Below are positions 1 to 11,218 of a DNA stretch of 64,000 nt, piece after piece. Within the stretch, counting starts at the first letter, position 1. Every line of letters begins with the position of its first letter. Origin of the DNA: Cymodocea nodosa (taxonomy: Eukaryota; Streptophyta; Magnoliopsida; Alismatales; Cymodoceaceae); NCBI GenBank assembly GCA_036874045.1, contig CM072338.1, forward strand, positions 18,684,501-18,748,500, given 5' to 3'. The position numbers and the translations under genes are program-made. A model generated the notes under the pieces. The model saw only the letters and a list, made by a program, of their open reading frames with translations, ran no database searches and was not told the origin of the DNA.

Positions 1-39
1 TTATTTATTAAGAGTTAAGATGGGATGAAGGGAAGAGAC

Positions 40-168
40 CTGAAGTGGTTGGTCAATCTGGGAGAGGAGATCGGAGGAGTGCTGGGGGAGAAGCGACAGC
101 AACGCCGAGAGCGCCGCCTCGCTCTGGTTGGGAGATATCCTCCGCATCAGATCCATAGCCGCCTCCAT
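40..168 (-). CDS. CPB: F-actin-capping protein subunit beta, first coding exon (gene runs off the left edge)
   Basis: The beta subunit of the CapZ heterodimer binds actin filament barbed ends and stops subunit exchange; in plants it acts in the cytoplasm with CPA. The reverse strand opens with ATG at 168 and encodes 43 residues starting MEAAMDLMRRISPNQSE and containing ALSALLSLLPQHSSDLLSQ, which I recognise as the conserved plant CPB N-terminus. The exon ends in CTTCAG followed by GTCTCT at 39-38, a good donor in phase 0. The remaining exons lie beyond base 1. ATG 168 matches the family N-terminus, so the start is secure. A second in-frame ATG five codons on is less likely. Confidence 0.88.
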
Positions 169-2000
169 TGTACCTCAGTATCCACACACCCACTCCTCCT
201 CCCTTCGCCGTCCGGCGTGATGAATGCGATCCGACCACCGGGTCTTCGCGGGCGCCGCGGGAACCAAAAGCTTCCGATTTCATCCAGGCAGGCAGGTGGC
301 TTTTGGACTTTCTTACGAGAAAAGGCCGAGATTTCAAGAAAATTACGCTAAAAAAATATGGTACGTGATTGATGTTGAGCAAAATAAGATTTTAGCTTCT
401 AAACAAATTAACATTGCAAAAATTAGCATTTATAAAGAACTCAAAAGTTGTCAATTGACCAGTGTTTTTTTCTTTGGAAGTTAAAGATGAGGACTTTAAC
501 TTTAAAATCACCAAAGGATAAAAGGTCTTGCAAATTAGGTACCAATCAAGTACAAAGCTTACAAATATAACAAATGTATAAAGATCAGACAAAACTTGTT
601 TCAATTATTGTTTTCATCAAGCAGAACAATCTTTTATTAGTGTCGCTAAAAAAATTAGACTTCCTTAAGTTTTTTAATTTCTATTTAACCAAATAATCCA
701 AACAAAAGAGAACAAAATAGATTTTAAAGTTAAGGTTTTCATAAAGAAAGAAGATGTTAAGAAAGTCATTAAAAAAAAAAAAACACACACACACACACAC
801 ACACTTATTTTTAAGCAGAAAAAACCAAATATGATTTAAGTGTTCCGAATAATCTACAAAGAGGTTGCTTAAGTTTTCATAATGTCAATTAACCAATGTT
901 TCTTGTTGACGCGTCATCTTCTTTTCTTCTTACATAATTTACATATTTTAAAAGGTTACATGTTCAAATCGTAAATATAGAAGTCTGTTTGAACAAGTAA
1001 CGTAACCGGTGAATGATTAATCATCATCCATCAAGATAATCCTTAAAGCACGTCATCGATTCAAAATCACTTGGCAATAGTGAGAATTAGAAGGGAGGTA
1101 CTTTGTGTCAGCAATTTCGAGTTCTTGTTTTTACCTTCCACGTCTTAGGGCCCATTTATGAATGTTGGGCCTGGACTGAGCCCATCAGACCGATTGGGTT
1201 CCTTTCTTACTGCCTGGTGGGCCTGGGGGCCATATCGTTTTTCCCGTAACTGTGATGAATCTCCAAATAATATTTTTTTAGTTCTAATTGTTTCATCTTA
1301 AATTTGCAGTGGTTCTTCTACGCGTGTGATTGCCGTTCCGAAATTCCAGGATTTATTTTTGAACGGGGTTGCAGTTAGAAGATTTAGAACCCATGTTAAT
1401 TTCTTGGTTATTCTGTAAGCTTGCTCCTACTCTCTCGACACATACAAGTACTTTTTCAGTTTTAATTAAATGATCTTAAGTTCAAATTACGTATTTGAAT
1501 AGTAACTAATATTTTTATGTAAAATTTATTTCCTTCCTTTTCTTCTTCTTCTTTTTAATTATATACTGTTGCGTTTTCTGTTAACTGACCATCGTCCTCC
1601 ATGTGAATTTGGTGGTCATAAATAAATTCCAGCGGTCGAAGATCGCACGTCAATCTGATTAGACCCGCGGGGGGTGTCTTTTCTCCTTCTTCAACTCTAC
1701 TATTCCTTTCTTTTTAGACGATATCTTATTATTTCCTAATTTTTTATATATAATGTAAGAGAATTTAATTAATAGCAGAAAACACTTGATAGTAAAAATA
1801 AATAAATAAATATTGATGACAAATATAAATATAGATATATATATATACGTGGAAAACCATCTCTGTTCTCCACCTGCGTCTAGAAGTGTAGGGCTGGTAA
1901 ACCCGCACTCTGCCAAGTTGTTGTCGTCTACGTTTTTTCTTTTCTTTTTTTTAAAAAAAATTTATATATATATATATATATTATTTTTGTGATAAGTTGT
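169..2000. other. Intergenic: CPB upstream region with site II motifs and simple repeats
   Basis: No coding gene is recognised. From 1148 to about 1232 there are several GGCCCA/TGGGCC-type site II elements, about 1 kb upstream of CPB. An A13-(CA)10 tract lies at 771-804 and TA-rich microsatellites lie near 1825-1848 and 1965-1982. The rest is AT-rich with only short chance open frames. Confidence 0.5.
771..804. repeat. (A)n(CA)n microsatellite
   Basis: A run of 13 A is followed by ten CA dinucleotides. It is an ordinary intergenic compound microsatellite. Confidence 0.95.
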
Positions 2001-2020
2001 CGTTTACGAAACAGACACTA

Positions 2021-2023
2021 TTT

Positions 2024-2069
<46 letters not shown>
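2021..2069. repeat. T10-A39 homopolymer tract
   Basis: Ten T are followed directly by 39 consecutive A. This could be the tail of an old retroposed sequence or simple slippage. No recognisable SINE or LINE body precedes it. The true length is likely uncertain because such tracts sequence poorly. Confidence 0.9.
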
Positions 2070-2071
<2 letters not shown>

Positions 2072-4640
2072 TTCGACGTCGGCGAGTTGGGATGTCGTTC
2101 CGGCCATTCCCTCGCTTTCCGATTGACGGGTTAACTGTGATGGTCTTTTCCTTGCCGGAAGGCCTTACTCGATCGAGGTGAAACCGAAACTTAATTTGGA
2201 ACATGATGATTTATCATCTCCATGCAGGTTAATGAATTAATTAATTAAATACCGAATCACGCGGGTTTCCTTTTTGCCTTCGTGACCGGTAGACGAGCAC
2301 TTCTCGTCTGCAACTTGCATGCATGGATGCGCACCCACCATTATTAACTTTTAACCCGAAGACCGGCCTTTCTTCTTCTTCTTCTCCTCCTTCTTCTTCT
2401 TTCCGCTAATGGATAAGGAACTGGAAGAAAAGTACCTGGAAACAACGTATGGTCCGCCCGACCACTTGCATGCATCTCTGTCGGACGACACGTTTCCGGG
2501 TTCCATTGGCCACCAAACCCTAACCAAAATCCACACACGGTAGTACGTTGGTTCCCCTGGAAAACCTTGGACATCATCAACACATGCGTGCATCAAATTC
2601 AAACCCACTCCCGCCGTTTCCAATGCGCGAGAGTGATCTGTGAATTCAGCACGTCGATGGGAATCTTCCTTCTGACCTCATTCCCTGGTGTTTACGCAAG
2701 CTCCGATCGCCCAACGGGTAGTCGATGCGTCGTCGCCATCAACGCCGACCCAACGCAAGCATTTCCACGCTGTGCATGTGGTTGATCTTTCAACTGGCTT
2801 GCACTGGTGGTTTGGCACTTCCTTTCCATCCACGGATGCTTATTTTTGTGGTTCTCGGATATTAAAGCCCGTCCCAGAGGACCGGGAGAAGAGTTTATCG
2901 TATATATATTGTGATTTTATTTTATCGATGTTAGACTTTTCTAAATATCACACTCTCTTGTCTGTACGAAGCCTATTTATGTGCTTAGAAATATTTATAG
3001 GTAAATTAACTTTGATATCGTATTAAAATTATATCACGAGATTAACAGACAACAAGTTCAATTAATGATTCACCATACATATATATAAGGTCTAAAACCA
3101 TCCTTACCTTATCTATGTATGTTGGTGGACTTTTCTAACAAGATGGAGGCAAAAGAAAGGAAAAAGAGGTAAAGAAGCGATTGGATAAGGCCACTAAAAT
3201 GTATCACGATATATAAAAATTAGAAGGATAAAAAGACGATGAACATGACCCCTGCATGACGATGATACGTATAGATCAAGGAATGGTTAAAAAAGAACTC
3301 CAAAGACAAGTTCATAAATGATCCAAAGAGAACCCATCCTTTTCAGATCATCAACGTACGTACGTGTAGGGAACTTAAGTGCAAGGCAATTCGCATATAT
3401 CTATGTTCAGGTCGACGTTCTACAGCCGAACTTAATTTGATATGTGTGATCGAGAAGATCGAATGATCCTTCCAGCTTCCTTTTGGCGGTGCGTGTGAAC
3501 TTCTCCCTCTAGGGTTGAATATATCAACTTATATATGAACGCCAACTTAACCCTGGTAATCAATTTCATATTCTTCTTCGTTATAATGACATCAATATAT
3601 CACCAACTACGTAGCATTAAAAGCAAGAATTCTTTTTTATTCCTAATTAAACATACAAACGTGTAGTCTAATTAAATAAGGATCTAAACCCTAGACCCAG
3701 AAGTCTAGACCTACCACTCCTGGGGAGTCGAGACTTGACCCATTGCCAACCCTACTTTTGTTTTTCGAAGCTAAATGATTGATAGAGATGTAAAAACCCA
3801 ATTGTGAAATCGTAATTAAGAAACGCAAAGAATAAGAGAGTTTAACCAGACGGACAAACGAGGGAGTAGAACAAAAGTAACAAAAAACAGTACTGAATGG
3901 CCCATCAAAGAGGGTTCGGCAGACAAAGTAAGGTGAAAGCCAACCTTAAGTCCAAATTAGTTGAGTTTGATTAGTTGAATGGAGGTGAACCATTTTTGAT
4001 GGCTTTGGTTTAGTTTAGTTTAGTTTAGTTTAGGTTTTTAAAATTTCGTGGTTTGGTTTGGTTTGAAAATCTCGTAAACTACTAATATACATGGTCTGAC
4101 TGATGGTTTTCAAATCAACCGAACCAAACCAAGTTGAATCTTATTAATAAATATTATATAATGTTGTTAAGGTACACGCACACCTAACTTACAAGTGCTA
4201 ATTAATTTATTTATGTGAGATAAAACATGTCTAGATGATATGATTTGGTTAATGAGTCCAGCCTACGTTAAATTATGACCACCTCTTGTGTCAATTAAGG
4301 CTCGCATTAATTAACATTTAAGCTCATCCATCACAGAAGAAACATCACGTCAAAAGCAAACAAATGTCTCTCTTTTGTAAATATTTCTTTAAGATAAAAT
4401 CTTTACCATTAATAAATTTAAGTTAATATATATATTATTTATACGATAAGTATTGCCAGTATTTTTCAACGTAGGTGTTCAAAATATATATACCAAATTT
4501 AATTTCGATGTGTTGTTTAATAAAGTTTGACATGCGATTTAACTACGAGGGAAACAATAATACGATTGAAGGTAACGAGATAAGATATGCTAATATAAGT
4601 TACGTGAAGGTAAAACGTAAAATATTATTTTTGTCATCGT
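2070..4640. other. Intergenic, no gene recognised
   Basis: Short open frames here lack homology that I recognise. Visible features are a CTT-rich stretch at 2371-2402, a TTTAG tandem run at 4009-4033, and AT-rich DNA from about 4140 on. The open frames at 2567-3026 overlap each other in different frames and show no domain. Confidence 0.45.
4009..4033. repeat. (TTTAG)n short tandem repeat
   Basis: About five consecutive TTTAG units lie in AT-rich intergenic DNA. The unit is 5 bp and resembles, but is not, the TTTAGGG telomere unit. Confidence 0.8.
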
Positions 4641-5434
4641 AAAATATTGCTTACGATATTTTCGAGCGAAGGGAACATTAAAACGCTTATACGTTGCACC
4701 AGCCTATGCTGCCTTCCCCTCCATCGCTCTGGCTCTTTCTGCGTTTCCACCTCCCTTCACTCCCCTTCTCTATTTGTCCTAACGTACCCTCCTCGCTTTC
4801 AGATAAAATTTAAGCAGCGGCAGCAGCGCCAAATGTTGAGCTGTACGCATGAACACTGGACGAAGGGCGTTGTTTTCCTCGGGGGTGTTCTACTTTCCAC
4901 GACGAGGCGCCAGTGGTTTGCTTGGCGCCTCCTTTTCAATGTACCAAAGCCTTCGGAACCCAAAGTTCTCTCCCTCTCTCTCTCTCCCCCCGCAGGTACC
5001 GCAGCAGCCGCTAACACTAGTCCCAAAATCCAAGGAGCTGCTTAGGCTTTTGTTCTTCTGTGAGGGATGGGATGGTGCTTGGCATCAGTGAGTGCAGATC
5101 CCAAAGAAGTGTGGACCACAGACACGTACACGGGAAACAGAGCCGGTGGCGAGACAAAGCAGAAGGAGCACGAGGAAGACTGGAAGGGTAGATGCAGGTC
5201 ATTAACCATAGGATTTTGCCCCGCACGTGCACTGACACCGCCGGTCACGTGTTTCATCGTAGGGCACGACCACCACCACCATTTCAGCTGAATCACCTCG
5301 CACGTGAGAGACGACGTCGTTTGTAAAAGTAAAAACCACTGCAGCAGGGCAGCGTATTCAGATGACACGCATAAACCGCGACGCGATCTTAATTTAATTA
5401 ATTCACTATCATCACAGGGGAGGGGGCCTGGGGA

Positions 5435-5453
5435 GGGGGGGGGGGGGGGGGGG
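5435..5453. repeat. Poly-G tract (about 19 G)
   Basis: A G-only run sits in a G-rich context (GGGGAGGGGGCCTGGGGA precedes it). It could form G-quadruplex structure. Its exact length is unreliable. Confidence 0.85.
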
Positions 5454-6477
5454 AAGAAAGAACGAAAGAACGAAACCGAAAGAGTGACGACGCGTTCATT
5501 TTAATAGTATTAAATGGTAGATGGTTATGATTTAAAGGGAGATTTAGGTGTAAATAATTGAGCAGAAGAGTACGGCGTGGTTTGGGTAGTTGAGACGTTG
5601 TCTTGTCAGGCCGTCATGTGGCCTTCGCTTTGGACCGAGTCCTGACAAATGCCAATAAAGGCCGCGGCCGTTAAGTCGTGTGAAATCGAGCGATAATTAA
5701 CGTCGGGGTCGGTCGTCGACCCGACCGCATAGGCCGCCCGGTGGGTACATGCACGCATGAACACCAAGAAGAACAGGCGGGCATGTACGTTGACGGCCGG
5801 CCATGGCTGGACCACTCCAACCACCGTCAGCACTGCGTTTTTGTGCGCGTTGCCTTTTCTTCGTTGGCGTTCACGTCGGTTACCGCCGTCTGGTCTTTCA
5901 GAAACAACGCATTGGCAGCAATGGAAACCAAGGTGGAAGGACAAGAACGGGTAAAAGGACGGGAAAGCGAGCATCCAATAGACATCACTTGCACGCCATA
6001 GATCGTCTCGATCTCACGCCTGACCGATTGCTTTGAATTGTATGCCGCCGCCGCAACTCCTCACCGATCATCTACTGTAGATGTCAAGTCGAGCTGTAAA
6101 GCCGCTTCCTTCCTGCTTTAAATCTAGCTTCTCCGGAATGCCGATTATTATTTTTGCTTTCGTCAAACCCTTGTTGACGCTGCCTGCGACGTTCCCCCCA
6201 CGTCCATGCCCATCTATTTTAAAACCTCCTTCTATACATCATCTTCACCGTATTTTTCTCTCTCCACAGAATACGTCTACCTATGACGTAAAATTTTCTT
6301 ATTATTTTTATTTGATGAACAGATAAATAGATGGCAATTGTCTCGTAGGGCCAATCGACAGTATTATTATTATTAAATGGGGTCAACTATAGGCGCCGAG
6401 AGCCCTGGATTTGCATCACAACCAATCACGTGCACGCGGAAATAACCACCCTTTTTTTTTCTTGGTAAAACCCGTAA

Positions 6478-6554
6478 AGGGTAGACGGTTACGTAACTCG
6501 CGTGGTTGGAATTTCGTTCCGAATTCCAGGGTAGACGGTTACGTAACTCGCGTG
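6478..6554. repeat. 27-bp direct repeat pair, 50-bp period
   Basis: The sequence AGGGTAGACGGTTACGTAAC plus CTCGCGTG occurs at 6478-6504 and again at 6528-6554 with no mismatch in the copied part. The palindromic GTTACGTAAC core is repeated with it. This is a local tandem duplication of a 50-bp unit whose second halves have diverged. Confidence 0.9.
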
Positions 6555-7536
6555 CTGGAGCTGTTGACGGTTGACCGTATGCCATGCACTAAAATATTGA
6601 ATATGTTTATTGCAACCAATGATCTCGCACAAGTGTTATACGTACGCATAAAGATAGAAATATGAGTTGGAAAATTTTATTATAAGATTAATTCATCCAC
6701 GTATGAACCGCCGGTCTGAAGGGTTTGATCAATATATAATCAGATTTACTTCTTCTTCTTCTTCTTCTTTCACGACAGTAGTATCTTCTATTTTCCAAAA
6801 TTTTAATCTTTGAACACCATTTACCAGTTTTTTTTTTTTTTGAATGGTGAGAAGGCTCGTACCATCACGTAAAAGAAGAAGAAAACTGTAAGATTACGGT
6901 CAAAGACCGTAAATCCTAAAGACATGGTTTTAGAGACGCGCAAGAAAGCTTCTTGGAGTCGTCGTCGTCGTCGTTATCTTGATTGTTCACCACGAAAAGA
7001 GTTTTTTTTTTTATTTTAATTCTTCCTTATCGTTAATTAAGCCGCGTTTTCCAGTGGCGTGCACTCCAAACAAGACCCCCACGCGTCGAGGCGGTAAGAC
7101 CACAATCCGGCGCTCGCCATCGGCAATTATATATTTAGAGCCAAATGTGTACATGTATTTACATTTCAACGAGTGCGTGTAATAAAAAAGTTATTTCTTC
7201 CCGCAGACAGATATAACGAAATATATTATATGCAGCCTGGAAAAAATCGGTGCACGGTGTTTTTGACAATCAATCATTTCCTGCGTGAGAAGGTGGGCCC
7301 ACGCTGTCGTGTCGCAGTGGCCGTCGTCACGACTCACGGATCTAGACGATAAAGCTGGACGCATGTACGCCACATGATGACGTGGTAAATAATATTTGAC
7401 ACCCGGAGGATAGAACAAGGAGAGACGGAGGGAGCACTTTTTGCCCAAACGGCCAAACCAGCAAAAACAAACACAGAAAAGAAACGTACGTAGTGGGCGT
7501 GGTTTCGACTTTTGACCGACGGACCACCACACAAAC

Positions 7537-7541
<5 letters not shown>

Positions 7542-7585
<44 letters not shown>
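7542..7585. repeat. (CA)22 microsatellite
   Basis: About 22 CA dinucleotides without interruption, preceded by an imperfect ACACAAACACACGC stretch. It accounts for the VCVCVC-type open frames on the minus strand. Confidence 0.95.
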
Positions 7586-7587
<2 letters not shown>

Positions 7588-9412
7588 GCGCGGGGATGGA
7601 GAGAGACGTATCTGAATGAACGAAGGGTACTCCAAAGTTAAGTGGTTGTTGTCGATCTTATTATTAAATACTTAATTTATAGGTATGACATATAATAAAT
7701 AATTAATGGTCATGGCATCAAGCTCGGAATTGGCTTCTCCGTGAAGGAGAGAGAGCAGAGAGGCTGGATTCGGCAAATCTCTTTCCGTTGTCCTCGTCGT
7801 CGTTTTGCTTATTTGGTGAGGCGAGGGGGGAAAGCTAGACTTTATTTGGTTCCAGTCTTTTTTTGATTGATCATTTCAGGTGTCAAATTTTAATATATAT
7901 ATCCAACGAAAACTTCCAAGAAATAGAGTTGATTTTTTTATTATATATATATATATATATAAATTGATGTCGGTGTATTTAAATGAAATTTTTTGGAAAT
8001 AAAATATAATAGAATCTAATATTCAAATATTTGTGTATATTCAAGAAATTAAGGTTTAAGCGTTCGTATACATTCATTTAAAAAAGTGACAGAATTGAAA
8101 ATTAACATGTGTTATATATATATATATATATATCAATATATAGTATAATTACAATTAATTAATTACCACACCATATTTTTTGTCACCGTTGTGTTTTTCT
8201 ACTCTTCATTTGAGAAGTACACAACTTCCCTTTTCATCGTACGTACTAAGAGTTTAATATTCTTTAAAACATTTCTTCAAACACCTTAACGACGTAACAT
8301 CAAATACAACAATAAAATAAAACCGTCCAATGTGAACACCTAAGAAATCTCCTTCCTTTGGAGTAACATTTCTTTGAAACAGGGTGTGATATCGAAGTCC
8401 ATCAAAAAAGAGGGAGTGAAAAAGGAAGATATCAAACGTAATATTATAGGTAAACATATAATGACTTTGGCTAATCTTTTGCTTACAATTCCAAAAAAGA
8501 AGAAGATCGCAATCTTCAAACACAAGGTTAAAGATGTGAGGATGTGTGAAGGTTGCAAAGTTCACATGGACAATGGATGCAAGTAACGGAAGAAGATGCG
8601 AACGGCGGAATCTATCGTAAATGATTAAAGAACATCCAGATAGTGAAGTGAGGCAGAAGGCTTGAGGCGAGAATCGTTGGAGACATTGAAAGAATCTAGT
8701 GGAAGATGACTAAGAATTTTGATAACTACATGAGCCAAACGTGTAAACAAGTGAGAAGGCTGATGATCACACCTTAAAAGAAGGATAAAATGTTCTGATT
8801 GTGAGAGGTGAAGTGTTTGAACGAAATGTAAATGACAGGGGGGAAAGGTAGAAAATGATATTTATATCTAAGATCGAGCATATAAATTCATTTTCATTTA
8901 ATTTTAAGTATACAAACACAGTGTCACTTTTGTCATTACGTGGTGTTTGTACATTTATCTCGTACTTTAAATTTGCATGACAGTTAGAGTTGAAAATAAT
9001 AGCAAACAGATGCTACATTAGGAATACTAAGACAGGGCACATACAATTATCACACACAGTGGAGAGAGCTCCCATGTATTTTAAACCCCAATTATTTGCA
9101 TAAATGCACATGCATATAATGGTATTTTACAATTGCAAAAATAATTATAATCGATCCTTTTAAATTTAAAATAAGGTAACACTTGGCTATATGTTCTCTC
9201 TAAATAATATAATGGACATCCCATGAAATTTGCCCGGTCATTTGTTTTTTCCCTTTTGGCAATGGTAATGTTATTTTTAGAACCTGGTAATTACAAGGAA
9301 TCGTTAGCAAACGGTGATGTCATGGATGGATTTTCGTAACACGCTGCGTGAGGATGTATATATATATATTTATTTATTTTTTTACATGCTTGTCGACGTC
9401 GTCACGTAAAAA

Positions 9413-9436
9413 ATACATACATACATACATACATAC
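9413..9436. repeat. (TACA)n microsatellite
   Basis: Six consecutive tetranucleotide units, followed by a CTT tract at 9455-9503. Confidence 0.9.
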
Positions 9437-9454
9437 GTATGGCGTACGCGAGGA

Positions 9455-9503
9455 CTTCTTCTTCTTCTTTTTCTTCTTCTTCTTCTTCTTCTTCTTCTTC
9501 TTC
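9455..9503. repeat. (CTT)n microsatellite
   Basis: About 16 CTT units with one interruption. It is flanked by a 20-bp direct repeat (9441-9460 and 9552-9571). Confidence 0.9.
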
Positions 9504-10639
9504 GTTATATCATCGACGTCCACGTGGTAAAAACCGAACTTGGTATCCACAGGCGTACGCGAGGACTTCTTGGTTTATAAAAATGACGGTTTGTTTTTAT
9601 GAATCACGTTTAATGACCTGGTGACGTATCCTGAAATATTTTGATTAAATGGTGCATTACGTATAGCAATTTGTACGTAACATTGTCGTCAATACCTATT
9701 TCCACATCAAGGAGTTAATGATTCGTTTTTTTTTTTTTTTTTTTTCCAGCTTTTGGGATTCAGTTGATCGGGTCCCAATTCCACACCCCGACCCCCTATT
9801 TCTACGGTGGTTCGCTTTTCTTTTCGTGCGTTAAAATTGCGTGCCGTGGATTTCTAAGCCATTCCGGTCAAAAATATATCCACGTGACAGTTGATTCTAC
9901 TCCCCTTATACCCAGTATTATAAGATATAACCAACACACGTAATAACATTTGTAATTTATCGCCGGGGTTAGTAATAATAATCAGCTCATTGATTGATCA
10001 AATGTGACGACTATTGCCAGTTTTTTAATAATTCGATTTCAGCACGTTGAGAGCACCTCCTCATCCTTCACCGATGAACGATGACCACGTCTATGCAATT
10101 AACCAATCGAAACATTAAAATTGTTTTAATCCTCGAGTATAAATTCATGTATCCTTTATTTTAAGGTAATAGAATGAAAGAGCGACGATAAATTAAGCAG
10201 CCTCAAATTTTCCTTCAGCGCAAAAGAATCGCCCAATTTCCGAAACAAAAAGGAAGTCTGGTGGTTTGGAAATTTGCTGCAAATTGACCGCAAAGGGTAG
10301 GGAAATTAAAAGGACGACTGGAGTCAAGGTCCCGGGCCAGAACACCGAAGAGGCTTCATTTCCTCAACAGGAGTAGGGGCGGTGGTGGTGGTGGTGGTTG
10401 CCGTCTTTGGCTGAAGAGATTCCCAAGGAAGAGGGAGGAGATGTATGAAGAAGGGCGAATGATGTGGGAGAAGAGCAAATAGAAGAACAACAAGAGGAAG
10501 CTCTTCTCCACAGAAGCCTTGTTCTCCTCCACAACATCCCGGGGATTCCGGTCTTCCACCACCAAACTAATCGAAAGGTCGACCGTGCTGTCATTCTCAT
10601 CAGGGCTTGATCCGCCCATCGTATCGGGGGATCTTCTCC

Positions 10640-11218
10640 TCTAACGCTTTCCGACCCGCCCGCGACGTTAGACAGAGAGAGAAACGGCTTATTTAGCGTC
10701 TGGGGAATCGCGAGGTCCACCGGCGGGAGGTTTCTTGTCATCGAGGTGTTGCTTCGCTTCTTATTTACCGATTTGTTTTCAATTGTTTGCCGGGATTTTC
10801 TTCCCTTTGTTTTTTATTCTCCTTTTCCTTTCCGCGGTTGTTTCGATTGGATTTGGTGGAAAGATTGCACTTTTATTGGCTTTGGGAGGGCATTTATTGG
10901 TCCTGATCGACTGGTCGCTCACTCGAAATCCCCCTGAAAGATTTGGTTTTTACGGCTTCTCTTTTTCCATGCGCGATCTATCTATGAATTCGCTTGCCAG
11001 GGAGGGTTGAAAGATCCCGCCTTTTTGCCTTTCCAGATCAAGCTTCCGTCGTTTCCATCTCGCCATTTTTTTTCTCTCTTCTGTCTTCCGTGTCCATTCT
11101 GATTCTTCACTTCCTCTCTCTCTATTTCTCTTACTACCCTTCTCTGTAGAGTCTCGAGGGCTAGGAGGAGGTCCCTGCGCACCTGAAGTTGTAAATTTCA
11201 GCTCCGGTCCTGGAGAGG
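10640..11218 (+). promoter_or_regulatory. Probable promoter and 5' UTR of the SKIP11-like gene
   Basis: This stretch directly precedes the F-box/kelch start codon. It is pyrimidine-rich (TTTTTTTCTCTCTTC, CTTCCTCTCTCTCTATTTCTC at about 11066-11130), as plant leaders often are. The open frame 10735-11010 overlaps it but has no recognisable domain and could act as an upstream frame or be chance. A 5' UTR intron is possible; I cannot fix the transcript start. Confidence 0.4.

Larger units (their letters stand above)
4641..6600. other. Intergenic, relatively GC-rich; no gene recognised
   Basis: This stretch is richer in GC than its flanks, so several overlapping open frames occur on both strands (for example 4647-5045, 5606-5974, 5741-6036). 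None has a recognisable domain, and the frames compete on both strands, as expected for chance frames in GC-rich DNA. It contains ACGT-core motifs (CACGTG at 5245 and 6428), a G19 run at 5435-5453 and a 27-bp direct repeat at 6478/6528. A non-coding transcript or distal promoter cannot be excluded. Confidence 0.4.
6601..10640. other. Intergenic, AT-rich with microsatellites; no gene recognised
   Basis: No coding sequence with a recognisable domain is seen. The longest open frames (7191-7635 minus) are translations of the (AC)n microsatellite. The open frames at 8254-8586 have low-complexity AT composition. Tandem repeats at 7542-7585, 9413-9436 and 9455-9503, and TA runs near 7943-7960 and 8116-8133, are the main structured elements. 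Confidence 0.45.

Noticed and set aside
7191..7635. Minus-strand frames rich in VCVCVC
   Set aside because: They are translations of the (CA)n microsatellite at 7542-7585 and have no domain.
10356..10741. Minus-strand frames just upstream of SKIP11
   Set aside because: They end in His and Pro runs from a GGT repeat, and no family is recognised; the region is more likely intergenic or promoter.
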